Below are positions 1 through 6,992 of a stretch of 34,666 nt of DNA, piece by piece. Positions within the stretch are counted from its first letter, which is position 1; each line of letters opens with the position of its first letter. The translations under genes were made by a program, and so were the position numbers. A model generated the notes under the pieces. That model saw only the letters and a list, made by a program, of their open reading frames with translations, was not told the origin of the DNA and searched no databases. The stretch comes from Arcticibacter svalbardensis MN12-7 (GTDB lineage Bacteria > Bacteroidota > Bacteroidia > Sphingobacteriales > Sphingobacteriaceae): assembly GCF_000403135.1 (NCBI RefSeq), contig NZ_AQPN01000010.1, positions 1-34,666 of the forward strand, written 5' to 3'.

Positions 1-144
1 GTTATCATTTTCAGAGAAGATACAAAAGAGGACAAAGAGATTTTCGGCAGTTACTCTCAAGAACTGCAAACCGGGATAAACTGGGAAGAATATAGAGAGA
101 CCGTTAAAAGACACCCTAAGGAAAGGTTGAAGAAACTCATCTGA
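1..144 (+). CDS. C-terminal fragment of unidentified protein
   Basis: An open frame runs from the window edge to a TGA at 142-144 and encodes 47 residues; the start lies outside the window. The piece is highly charged, with many Glu, Lys and Arg residues, one Trp, and a basic end (KERLKKLI). A terminator-like hairpin follows at 272-295, which fits the end of a real plus-strand gene. I do not recognise the family. The fragment is on the opposite strand from the rest of the island and could belong to it or to a neighbouring unit. Confidence 0.5.
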   Translation, partial: VIIFREDTKEDKEIFGSYSQELQTGINWEEYRETVKRHPKERLKKLI

Positions 145-271
145 TTATGGAAGTCGTGTATCGTTCGATCTTTAGACGAGAGAAAATCACTGCTGCTACT
201 ACGACTAATTATTGTACCGATCGTAAGAAACTACGAAAAATCTCTTTTACATAATTTCTTACGCAAATGAA

Positions 272-295
272 AAAACCTTGCAACTGCAAGGTTTT
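272..295. terminator. Bidirectional intrinsic terminator
   Basis: A perfect 11-bp stem (AAAACCTTGCA pairing with TGCAAGGTTTT) has a two-base apparent loop and A and T runs at its outer ends, so it can work in both directions. It lies between the plus-strand fragment ending at 144 and the minus-strand gene ending at 326. The gap 145-325 also holds an inverted repeat (CGTAAGAAA at 222-230, TTTCTTACG at 255-263) but no gene that I can see. Confidence 0.7.
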
Positions 296-325
296 AATGA
301 ATGATATTTTTAAAAGAGTAATTCA

Positions 326-589
326 CTATTGAATAACAATGTCCATAAAAGGGTAAGTATTATCAAATGGTGTCAAATATATTTCTACTCTTTGCTGATA
401 AATTTCAGATGACAAGAAGATTATATTTATTCTTGATACATAGTATGGAATTTCCTCATGAGTATCGGATTCAATATGAATAACATCGTTTTGTTGCGGA
501 ATAGAAGGGAGGTATTCATAATCACTAGTCTTAAAAAGCTCACTCTTTGGTGATCTATCGTAGTAAAAATCAATTTTTGTTTTTTTCAT
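326..589 (-). CDS. Small hypothetical protein (87 aa)
   Basis: An 87-residue ORF with an ATG start at 589 and a basic N-terminus (MKKTKIDFYYDR). No signal peptide or membrane segment is evident; the second half alternates hydrophobic and polar residues as a beta-rich domain would. I do not recognise a family. It lies 132 bp downstream of the three-gene operon ending at 722, on the same strand, so it could be a fourth island gene, but the gap argues against tight coupling. Base composition is AT-rich like the rest of the island. Its reality is supported by the ATG start and the terminator hairpin just past its stop. Confidence 0.5.
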   Translation of the reverse strand: MKKTKIDFYYDRSPKSELFKTSDYEYLPSIPQQNDVIHIESDTHEEIPYYVSRINIIFLSSEIYQQRVEIYLTPFDNTYPFMDIVIQ

Positions 590-721
590 AATTGCAATCT
601 AGATATTTCGTTCGAAGTTAATACACTACTTATATAAGATTAACGCATCCTGAATGTTATTTTTATGAAAGAGAATTACTAAAAACTTCAGTCTTGTCAA
701 ACATCTAAGATAGATTATTGG

Positions 722-1213
722 TTAGTTAGCTGAATTTATTAGTATCAGTATCTCATTAAAACGGGATATATACTTTCCCTGAAATTTGATAAAATCCCTT
801 TTCGACCTTCCGGAAAAAACGATAGGCTGTTCGGATCTATAGTTTGTCTTAAAATCAGAATTCTCTGACATTAATTCATTTAGGTCTTTTTTAAACGGAT
901 CTAGCTGATATATATCTATTTTATGAACCGTTTTTACTACATCAAGCAGATCCTTGACTTTAATATTCATCAGCTTAAACCATGGAAGAATTTCATTTGG
1001 CAGCAATACTCCCTTATCAATATTTATAAAAAACAGTCTATAATCATTCCTGATTTCTTTTAAATCTTGAATAAAATGGTCCTTTAAAACCCTTTTATTG
1101 TTAATCTTGTTTTGGATAGCTATTACAATCCACCACGCAAATAGTAGATTAGCTATAATTCCTAGTAGGTCAATCCAGTTCGATGTATCTAGACACATTA
1201 GAAACTTTACCAT
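722..1213 (-). CDS. Single-pass membrane protein, third gene of STAS/GHKL operon
   Basis: This 163-residue protein has one clear hydrophobic segment near the N-terminus (about residues 12-36, rich in Leu, Ile, Ala and Trp), then a charged region of about 125 residues, probably cytoplasmic and helical. No lipobox or cleavable signal is evident, so the segment is probably a membrane anchor. The start codon overlaps the stop of the upstream STAS-like gene (shared ATGGTAA, 1207-1213), indicating translational coupling and probably fixed stoichiometry. I do not recognise the soluble domain. By position it may be the effector or membrane docking subunit of the module; that is inference from gene order and the anchor, not from a known motif. 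Confidence 0.75.
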   Translation of the reverse strand: MVKFLMCLDTSNWIDLLGIIANLLFAWWIVIAIQNKINNKRVLKDHFIQDLKEIRNDYRLFFINIDKGVLLPNEILPWFKLMNIKVKDLLDVVKTVHKIDIYQLDPFKKDLNELMSENSDFKTNYRSEQPIVFSGRSKRDFIKFQGKYISRFNEILILINSAN

Positions 1214-1617
1214 TGCTTTTTAATTGGTACCTGATTTACTAGTCTGTACCAAGGTTCATGATTTTTGGTCACTATGGGCTTTTCCTCTACTTGTCTTCTT
1301 TTTTCCCATTGCAAAAATGTCTTTTCCTCAATCATATCTTTCCAATGAGGTTCCTCGTCAGATATAATTTCTATGTTGCTTTTTACTACATTTAAAGTAA
1401 AATCATAAACTAAATTCCCGAAAGCTTCGTCTAAAAATGATGAAGCATATCCTCCGGTCCCATCAAGGTTAATTATTAATTTCTCCTTTTTATCATAAGA
1501 TTCCTTAAATCCGTTGTTTAAATGGTCATGATAAAATTCTTCACCAGAAAATTCACTTATTGAACAATTGCGCAATCCGGGATATTCCGTAAAATCATTT
1601 AATACACTAATTGTCAT
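1207..1617 (-). CDS. STAS-like domain protein (DUF4325)
   Basis: The 136-residue product contains a stretch resembling the DUF4325 STAS-like signature: LIINLDGTGGYASSFLDEAF around residues 47-66, that is, a hydrophobic strand, an acidic residue and Gly, then SSFLDEA. STAS folds commonly bind GHKL-type kinases in partner-switching systems (SpoIIAA/SpoIIAB, RsbV/RsbW). I chose the ATG at 1617 over an in-frame TTG at 1641 because the ATG lies in an 11-nt overlap with the stop of the upstream GHKL gene (ATGACAATTAG), a usual coupled arrangement. The stop overlaps the next gene too. Whether a Ser or Thr is phosphorylated is unknown; Ser and Thr residues are present near the conserved strand. The DUF4325 match is from recognition, without a profile search. 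Confidence 0.75.
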   Translation of the reverse strand: MTISVLNDFTEYPGLRNCSISEFSGEEFYHDHLNNGFKESYDKKEKLIINLDGTGGYASSFLDEAFGNLVYDFTLNVVKSNIEIISDEEPHWKDMIEEKTFLQWEKRRQVEEKPIVTKNHEPWYRLVNQVPIKKQW

Positions 1618-2680
1618 AGTTGTCTTTATAAGTCTTAACAATACATTCTTTAGTCATTTCCCAATGGTACATTGTGCCTTTAAATTTAGGAGAATTATTG
1701 TTAAATGCTCTAGAAATACTACTATTTTGAAAGTGTAAAAGTACATCATTTGTTAGCACAATCAAATTTAATATCGTTCCGTTGTCGGAGTATTCACGAA
1801 CAGCAGGTAGCCCTTTATTTCTATTCAACTCTTGAGTAGTTGACCCATACTTTTGCTTGAAAGCACCCCTCAAAACTTCTACATTATCGTTAAACATAAG
1901 TATGTCAGCAAACGCAACTTTAAATTTTTTGTGTAAGGTTTCTAATATTCCCTTTCCGATATCAGTGACTGTGAACACAACTTTATCTTTCTCATATTTG
2001 ACTCCCAATAGCCATTGTTTTTTTTCCGTACAAGCGTGTTCTATAGAGTTACCACAAATTTCAAGCAAAATAGTTTTGACTGGCTTAAAATGTTTCGATT
2101 CGCCAGTAAGATAATAAACCACATTTTTGATTAAATCACCTATACGCATATTATCATTTTTTGATAAAACTCCTGTTCCTTTTTCGAAGAATATCAGATT
2201 TGACTTTTGACTACTAGCAAATCGCTTTTTTTTCGTAGTAAACATGTGATCAAGAAAACCGGACTCTATCATAAACGCTTTACACTCTTCTTTTACTGGG
2301 AAATCTCCGTGTAATACTATCTGGTTTATTTTTAAACTGTCACTTATTGATAAAAATACACTTATTGTGGCATAGTCTATCTTTTGAACATTTCTTAGAG
2401 ATATCTTTACAATTTTAACATTACTAGTTATAACCGCATTATTTGGGTTTCTTATGCTCTTAAAAAAAGCAAGACAACCTTCTGGATTTTCAATCAATCT
2501 AAAATCTTCTGGCGCAAGAATTAAACCAGACTTGTCTCGAGTAGATTGTGTGTCTTGTTTTACTATACCGTTAATTATTCCATAATGACAATTTTTTCGT
2601 GCTTTTTTCTTTCTTGATAATTTAACAATTCGTCTTTTGTGCCATAATTTATACTTTGAGACTGTGTAAATTTTCTTCAT
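1607..2680 (-). CDS. GHKL-family ATPase with STAS-like N-terminal half
   Basis: A 357-residue protein whose C-terminal half carries the Bergerat ATP-binding motifs: N box E207-xxx-N211-xxx-H215 (EICGNSIEHA), G1 box D240-IGKG, and a G2-like NKGLPAV around 288-294. There is no dimerisation/H-box of a classical histidine kinase, so an RsbW/SpoIIAB-like or MORC-like ATPase is more likely. Residues about 85-145 (KIVKISLRNVQKIDYATI onward, ending near ESGFL) resemble a STAS fold. The N-terminus is very basic (about ten Lys/Arg in the first 30 residues), perhaps for nucleic-acid or membrane contact. It is the first gene of a three-gene overlapping operon with a DUF4325 protein and a membrane protein. 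Role unknown; regulation by partner switching is inference. Confidence 0.8.
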   Translation of the reverse strand: MKKIYTVSKYKLWHKRRIVKLSRKKKARKNCHYGIINGIVKQDTQSTRDKSGLILAPEDFRLIENPEGCLAFFKSIRNPNNAVITSNVKIVKISLRNVQKIDYATISVFLSISDSLKINQIVLHGDFPVKEECKAFMIESGFLDHMFTTKKKRFASSQKSNLIFFEKGTGVLSKNDNMRIGDLIKNVVYYLTGESKHFKPVKTILLEICGNSIEHACTEKKQWLLGVKYEKDKVVFTVTDIGKGILETLHKKFKVAFADILMFNDNVEVLRGAFKQKYGSTTQELNRNKGLPAVREYSDNGTILNLIVLTNDVLLHFQNSSISRAFNNNSPKFKGTMYHWEMTKECIVKTYKDNYDN

Positions 2681-3136
2681 CCAATAAGGCTTAAAGGCTA
2701 AATGTATATATTAAATAGTGATAATCTGATAAAGAAAATAATCCCTTCTAAAAAAAACTATATTAATACTCCAGCCATTAAGCTAATCAAATTATATAAA
2801 ACTACTATTCGTAGTAAATACGATATTCCATTTATAGCAATGTAACTTAGAATTCTCGTCTTTTTAACAGTCCGATTTTTAAGAAGGCTTACAATCCCCC
2901 TTGTATCATCCTTCCTTTGCAGCTCACAAAGCAGACGCTATGTCTACATCATAATCGACGGTAAAATGAAATACCAGAACATCCTAAACATCAAAAGCAT
3001 TGAATATCTTTATGGTAGATTATACCCATACCAAAAGATCAAATCAGCTACACTAATAGTTTAATCTTTTGCTCTAATTTAGTTCAGTATCTTCAAAAAG
3101 CAATTCCCTCGATACCTTTAGATTTTCGCAAGCCCA
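2681..3136. other. Intergenic stretch, mostly featureless, with a possible decayed ORF
   Basis: This 456-bp AT-rich gap lies between the start of the GHKL operon and the stop of the integrase gene. It must contain the promoter of the minus-strand operon near 2681-2800, but I see no convincing TAnnTTTG box at usual spacing. The second half holds the ORF remnant listed separately. No RNA gene or att-like repeat of the tRNA was found here. Confidence 0.5.
2849..3064 (+). pseudogene. Possible degraded gene fragment
   Basis: An uninterrupted plus-strand frame ends in TAA at 3062-3064. From about 2933 it reads like protein (RRYVYIIIDGKMKYQNILNI, then KSIEYLYGRLYPYQKIKSA), with Tyr-, Ile- and Lys-rich composition typical of the phylum. 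There is no plausible start: the only in-frame ATG is internal. I read it as the tail of a gene lost when the island was rearranged, but chance coding in AT-rich DNA is possible. Family not recognised. Confidence 0.25.
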
Positions 3137-4456
3137 TCATACTGTAATTTTAAGTCTAACAAGGCGCATACTTTTCCGTTGTTCGATTGGGTCAGTCAGT
3201 TTTTTTATTCTAGCCTCGTTAGACTCGTTTAATAGTGCAATGACCTTTGACTGTACCTCATCAACAATGCTCCAATCTTTTTCGATATAAATGTCTGTGG
3301 TTTTGTTGCCGTGATCTACGTGATTAAGCGCTAGTCCAACATCATCCTTGCTCATACGGCATTTGTTACGGCCAAGGTTGGCGAATGTATGTCGTGCCCA
3401 ATAGAAAGTTATACCAAATAACTCTGCCCTTTCACTAACAGCCTTAAGTCCCTCATTGATCGCTCTGTCTAGATTCTCAAAGCTGTTATACCTAATATGC
3501 AATTTTTCAAGATACTTATCCAAAAGTGGTTTCGCCTCTTTTACCAACTTAATACTAATAAAGGCCCGATCTGATCTTCGGATAGTTTTACTTCTGTTAT
3601 ACTCAACACGTCCCTTTATGATATTAGATGCTCGTAAATTGTACAGATCAACCGCGTTCATACCACATAGGTAAAAAGAAAGCATAAAAAGGTCTTGTGC
3701 TAACTCCGCCCTGCTGTCTTTTGGCACTTTACAATCACGGATCGCTTTCATCTGTTCAACCGTCAGGTTCCGTTTCCTTGTTTCCGGGGCATCAACAATT
3801 TTGTAATTATCGAAAGGACAATACGGTATCCTATTCTCGCCGATTTGCGGTTTGTTATAAAATTTCATTGCCGCTTTAAACAGTATGCGTAAATCCCTGA
3901 AATGATTATGCACGGCTGCGTCACTCATGCCCTTTACTGTCCGGGTGATCAATTTCCCCTGATTCAAGCGCGTTAATTTTCTTTCAGCCCGTAAATACTT
4001 TTCATAAGCGGTCAGCATCCACTCATTGATTTCCAAAGGTGATAAAGTATTCCCTTTGAAATAATCCTTCAGGCTTAGTAGAACTGTATTTAATGTTCCT
4101 GCTGATCCTTTTCTTCCCTGGTTCTTTAAGGCTTCGATATGGTCACTGCAAAACTTAAAGAAATCCATCGGCTCGTTCTTATCCCTTAAATGGTTCCTTA
4201 ACGTTTCCGCATTAAAGAGTTCCAGTTTAGGCCCCAGGTTACTGATTGTGATTCGGTAATCATCGAGAGTCTTGTTCAGGATCTGCCTTAGGGTTGCATC
4301 CTTGAGGGTACTTTTTGCAGTGAGCTGCTTGTCAACAACAAAGTGGGGAGTATCGATGTATTTCTTTTCCCCTTTGTGCGCAACCCTGATTTTTACATTG
4401 TAAGTTCCATCTGCTTTTTTGTGGTGTTTGTGAATTTTAATACCTACAGTAGCCAT
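3137..4456 (-). CDS. Tyrosine recombinase / island integrase
   Basis: The 439-residue protein has the layout of Bacteroidota phage-type integrases: an arm-binding N-terminal domain (about 1-95), a SAM-like core-binding domain (about 100-215) and a C-terminal catalytic domain (about 230-410). Visible catalytic positions are a beta-strand Lys in SKTIRR, the box II Arg in YWARHTFA, a His in LNHVDH and the nucleophile Tyr in TTDIYIEKDW. The first catalytic Arg (usual GLR) appears replaced by Asn (CGMNAVDL), and the box II His by Tyr; loss of the first Arg is known in the CTnDOT integrase. The gene lies about 195 bp from the 3' end of tRNA-Phe and reads in the same direction, the usual arrangement for an element using the tRNA as its attachment site. 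The ATG at 4456 is preceded by two TTTGTGCCCT direct repeats. Confidence 0.93.
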   Translation of the reverse strand: MATVGIKIHKHHKKADGTYNVKIRVAHKGEKKYIDTPHFVVDKQLTAKSTLKDATLRQILNKTLDDYRITISNLGPKLELFNAETLRNHLRDKNEPMDFFKFCSDHIEALKNQGRKGSAGTLNTVLLSLKDYFKGNTLSPLEINEWMLTAYEKYLRAERKLTRLNQGKLITRTVKGMSDAAVHNHFRDLRILFKAAMKFYNKPQIGENRIPYCPFDNYKIVDAPETRKRNLTVEQMKAIRDCKVPKDSRAELAQDLFMLSFYLCGMNAVDLYNLRASNIIKGRVEYNRSKTIRRSDRAFISIKLVKEAKPLLDKYLEKLHIRYNSFENLDRAINEGLKAVSERAELFGITFYWARHTFANLGRNKCRMSKDDVGLALNHVDHGNKTTDIYIEKDWSIVDEVQSKVIALLNESNEARIKKLTDPIEQRKSMRLVRLKITV

Positions 4457-4490
4457 GACATAATTTGTTGGGCGAAAAAGGTCAAATAGT

Positions 4491-4511
4491 TTTGTGCCCT
4501 ATTTGTGCCCT
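4491..4511. repeat. Direct repeat TTTGTGCCCT x2 upstream of integrase
   Basis: Two exact 10-nt copies (4491-4500 and 4502-4511) have an 11-bp period, so they lie on the same face of the helix, 35 bp upstream of the integrase start. They could be an operator or integrase arm sites. The function is inference. Confidence 0.5.
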
Positions 4512-4609
4512 TTTTTCGTGAAGTTTAACAAAAAGTTATGTAAAAGCTATCGGAACGGGACGTTCCTGACAGTTGGCTTAAATCCTAAAAAACTGCCTCT
4601 ATAAACGAG

Positions 4610-4642
4610 AAAAGGCCTTTTTCTAAGCGAAAAAGACCTTTT
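4610..4642 (-). terminator. Terminator of tRNA-Phe
   Basis: A 14-bp near-perfect stem (AAAAGGCCTTTTTC against GAAAAAGACCTTTT, one G-U pair in RNA) with a five-base loop follows the tRNA 3' end by eight bases on the minus strand and is flanked by T/A runs. It fits an intrinsic terminator of the tRNA transcript. It also lies between the tRNA and the integrase, so it may have been carried with the element end. Confidence 0.7.
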
Positions 4643-4650
4643 TTGTTTTG

Positions 4651-4723
4651 TGGTACCACCTGGATTCGAACCAGGGACACAAGGATTTTCAGTCCTTTGC
4701 TCTACCGACTGAGCTATGGTACC
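4651..4723 (-). tRNA. tRNA-Phe (anticodon GAA)
   Basis: The minus strand folds as a full cloverleaf: acceptor GGTACCA pairing with TGGTACC, discriminator A, D arm with AGCTCAGTCGGTAGAGC, anticodon loop CTGAAAA with GAA, and T arm with GGTTCGAATCC. The 73-nt gene does not encode the CCA end. The tRNA is intact although an integrase gene lies directly downstream, as expected when an element restores the 3' part of its target. No second copy of the 3' end appears elsewhere in the window. Confidence 0.97.
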
Positions 4724-5284
4724 CTATTCGTGTTTGGGTTTGCAAATATAGCATCTTTTTATTCTTATTATAGATAATTCTCACAATTGTCCTTTCAAAC
4801 TTTAAAATTCAATTGTTCCCTCCTGATTATTAGAAAATTAAGTTTTTATTATTTTTTTAATCTACCCCTCATTACGGAGCAAATTGATCCCTTAAAACCC
4901 TTAGAATACCAAATTCCCTCCAAAAAGACTACCTCAACCCCGTCAATCATCCCTACCAAACACCACAAATAAATCTCAAAAACATCCAATAAACCCGAAA
5001 CCAACCATGATCCAATTAACCACCTACATCCAATTGACAGACTCCCAACCTACAACCAACCTATAACCAGTTTACCCTTGACGCCACAGTGATGCCACGG
5101 TGAGGCCACGGTGAGGCCACCTTTTCCCGCTAAAACGTGGCGTCACTGTGGCCTCACTGTGGCGTCACACCTGCTTCAACGATAATCTGCCCTTAACCTA
5201 TCCTCTCTCAAACCCTTATTTCCTAATACACAATTTTACCTCTACCAAATAATTACATCAACCCAAATTATGTACATTTACATT
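4724..5284. other. G-poor intergenic region
   Basis: This 561-bp stretch has no convincing gene. On the plus strand it is strikingly poor in G and rich in A and C (clearest at 4880-5075 and 5170-5265), except for the GC-rich hairpin at 5079-5168. The tRNA promoter must lie at its left end and the promoter of the gene at 5285 at its right end. Confidence 0.6.
5079..5168. repeat. Hairpin built from 11-nt repeats
   Basis: The left arm (5079-5120) is about four head-to-tail 11-nt units of the type GCCACRGTGAN; the right arm (5137-5168) is about three units in inverse orientation. The last 32 nt of the left arm pair with the right arm at 28 Watson-Crick positions, three G-T(U) wobbles and one mismatch, around a 16-nt loop. 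It is GC-rich inside an AT-rich, G-poor gap. There is no T-run after the stem, so a simple terminator is unlikely. Its function is unknown. Confidence 0.85.
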
Positions 5285-5755
5285 ATGGAATTTTCACCAA
5301 ATTCAAGAGTATGGATCTATCAATCCAACAGACCTTTTGCTCAAGAGGAGCAGAATAAAATAGAACAAACATTAGCCGAATTTACAACCCAATGGCAGGC
5401 TCATGGCGCACAATTAAAAGCGAAAGCCGAAATCCGCTATAACCGCTTCATTATACTCATGGTGGATGAAGTTCAGGCAAATGCTTCTGGTTGCTCTATT
5501 GATCGCTCTGCGGGCCTTATAAGGAATCTGGAAGCCGAGTATAAGGTTAGTCTCTTTGATCGCTTTAATATGGCTTATAAAACGAATAAGGAAGTGGTTT
5601 CCTGCAACCGCGATGAATTTGAGGTTCTACTAAATAATGGGATCATTAAACCGGAAACAATTGTATTCAACAACATGGTTCATACCAAAGCTGAATTAGA
5701 TACAAATTGGGAAATTCCTTTTAATAAAAGCTGGCACGCACGCGTATTTGCCTAA
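5285..5755 (+). CDS. Conserved Bacteroidota protein (ABC-ATPase-like annotation), function unknown
   Basis: A 156-residue soluble protein beginning MEFSPNSRVWIYQSNRPF. It resembles a short protein conserved across Bacteroidota that is often labelled ABC-ATPase, although no Walker motif is visible. Family-like stretches are EIRYNRFIILMVDE, ASGCSIDRSAGLIRNLE, LFDRFNMAYK, and the end SWHARVFA. I chose the second in-frame ATG (5285) because homologues as I remember them start at this point; an ATG at 5270 would add five residues. The stop codon overlaps the stop of the convergent mtgA (shared bases 5753-5754). Its role is unknown. Confidence 0.75.
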   Translation: MEFSPNSRVWIYQSNRPFAQEEQNKIEQTLAEFTTQWQAHGAQLKAKAEIRYNRFIILMVDEVQANASGCSIDRSAGLIRNLEAEYKVSLFDRFNMAYKTNKEVVSCNRDEFEVLLNNGIIKPETIVFNNMVHTKAELDTNWEIPFNKSWHARVFA

Positions 5756-6474
5756 TCCGGCAATCGGATATACCTCATGTTCCGCATAATCACCCCTCTT
5801 TTATAATAAATATAATTTGTTGGATGCGCTGGCGTCCATTTTCTTGGATTGGGAAACACGGCTACTAAAAGTGCAGCCTGTCTTTTACTCATGCTTTCGG
5901 CAGACTTGGAATAATACTCCTGTGTTGCCGCTTCTGCCCCATAAATCCCATCACCCATCTCTATCACATTCAGATAAACTTCCAGGATCCGTTGCTTACT
6001 CCAGAATACTTCAATCAGCACCGTAAACCAGACTTCAAAGCCTTTACGTAACCAGGACCTACCTCCCCATAAAAATACATTCTTTGCTGTTTGCTGACTG
6101 ATGGTGCTTCCCCCGCGGATAGGCTTACCGGCACGGTTCTTTAAATAGGCTTTTTGAATCGCATCAGCATCAAAACCCCAGTGGTGTACAAATCCTGCGT
6201 CTTCACCGGCGATGGCGGCTTTCTTCAGGTTGGTGGACAGCTCATCGTAGTCACGCCACGTTTTGTCAACCTTCCAACTTTTACCATCAAACTTACGCTC
6301 GATGCCTCTTTGAATCATCAAAGAAGTAAAAGGTGGATTAATAAAGCGATATATCAACACCCACAGCATACTCAGAGCCAGAAACCAGAGAGAGGCTCTT
6401 TTTAAATACGTTAGAATGCTGATGAAAAGAGAACGACTCCCCTTTCCTGTTGATTTACTTTTTTTACGCGCCAT
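5752..6474 (-). CDS. mtgA: Monofunctional peptidoglycan transglycosylase
   Basis: A 240-residue GT51-family enzyme that polymerises lipid II into glycan strands at the outer face of the inner membrane. A basic N-terminus precedes one membrane segment (about 22-44). The catalytic Glu of the EDAGFVHHWG motif is E91, followed by RGGSTISQQTAKNVFLW, the RKGFEVWFTVLIEVFWSK stretch, and the second motif RILEVYLNVIEMGDGIYG. No transpeptidase domain follows, so it is the monofunctional type with normal length. It sits downstream of rplI on the same strand but behind a terminator hairpin (6483-6514), so it probably has its own promoter or is read through. Confidence 0.95.
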   Translation of the reverse strand: MARKKSKSTGKGSRSLFISILTYLKRASLWFLALSMLWVLIYRFINPPFTSLMIQRGIERKFDGKSWKVDKTWRDYDELSTNLKKAAIAGEDAGFVHHWGFDADAIQKAYLKNRAGKPIRGGSTISQQTAKNVFLWGGRSWLRKGFEVWFTVLIEVFWSKQRILEVYLNVIEMGDGIYGAEAATQEYYSKSAESMSKRQAALLVAVFPNPRKWTPAHPTNYIYYKRGVIMRNMRYIRLPD

Positions 6475-6482
6475 TATTTTAC

Positions 6483-6514
6483 AAAAAAAGGCGCCCTGTT
6501 ATGGAGCGCCCTTT
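6483..6514 (-). terminator. Terminator of the rpsF-rpsR-rplI operon
   Basis: A GGCGC/GCGCC stem, extended by CC/GG pairs with one bulge, is followed on the minus strand by seven Ts. It begins about 20 bp past the rplI stop and ends just before the mtgA start. Confidence 0.8.
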
Positions 6515-6533
6515 CATTATCTTTAAAATTAAC

Positions 6534-6977
6534 TTATTCAGCGATCACTTCAAAAGGAACCTGAACCTTCACTTCTTTATGAAGATTTAAGTTAGCAACA
6601 TATTCGCCAACAAATTTAGGTTCTGATTCGAATGTGATACGACGACGGTCTACTTCAAATCCTAGTTTTTTCAATGCTTCTGCTACCTGAATGGTATTTA
6701 CTGCACCAAAGATCTTTCCGCTTTCACCAGCCTTAGCGCCGATACTTAATTTAACTCCTTCTAACCGTTCGGCTACAGCAAGAGCGTCATTTTTGATCTT
6801 CTCTTGTTTGAACTGTGCTTGTTTCAGGTTTTCTGCAAGAACTTTCTTAGCAGATGAAGTAGCCATAATTCCGAATCCCTTAGGAATAAGGAAATTACGT
6901 CCGTAACCTGGCTTAACGCTTACAATATCGTCTTTCTCGCCTAGGTTCTTAATATCTTGTTTTAAAATGATTTCCAT
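6534..6977 (-). CDS. rplI: 50S ribosomal protein L9
   Basis: A 147-residue protein with the L9 N-terminal domain (MEIILKQDIKNLGEKDDIVSVKPGYGRNFL type pattern; GYGRNFLIPKG near residues 24-34), a long connecting helix (about 40-75) and the C-terminal domain (GKIFGAVNTIQVAEAL onward). It binds 23S rRNA near the L1 stalk. It is the last gene of the S6-S18-L9 operon, 15 bp after rpsR. Length is normal. Confidence 0.98.
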   Translation of the reverse strand: MEIILKQDIKNLGEKDDIVSVKPGYGRNFLIPKGFGIMATSSAKKVLAENLKQAQFKQEKIKNDALAVAERLEGVKLSIGAKAGESGKIFGAVNTIQVAEALKKLGFEVDRRRITFESEPKFVGEYVANLNLHKEVKVQVPFEVIAE

Positions 6978-6992
6978 GCTGATCTACCTCTC

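Noticed and set aside
1857-2114. Plus-strand ORF of 85 codons inside the GHKL gene
   Set aside because: It is antisense to a clearly recognisable ATPase domain and has a Ser/Thr/Asn-rich composition with no motif.
1-4600. Second copy of the tRNA-Phe 3' end (other att site)
   Set aside because: No stretch resembling the T arm or acceptor end was found by reading; the boundary must be outside the window or too diverged.
4787-4972. Plus-strand ORF of 61 codons after tRNA-Phe
   Set aside because: It lies in a G-poor low-complexity stretch; the translation is Pro/Ser/Thr/Leu-rich without a domain, so chance is more likely.
5079-5168. CRISPR or simple terminator
   Set aside because: The 11-nt units are contiguous and inverted around a loop, with no spacers; no T-run follows either arm.
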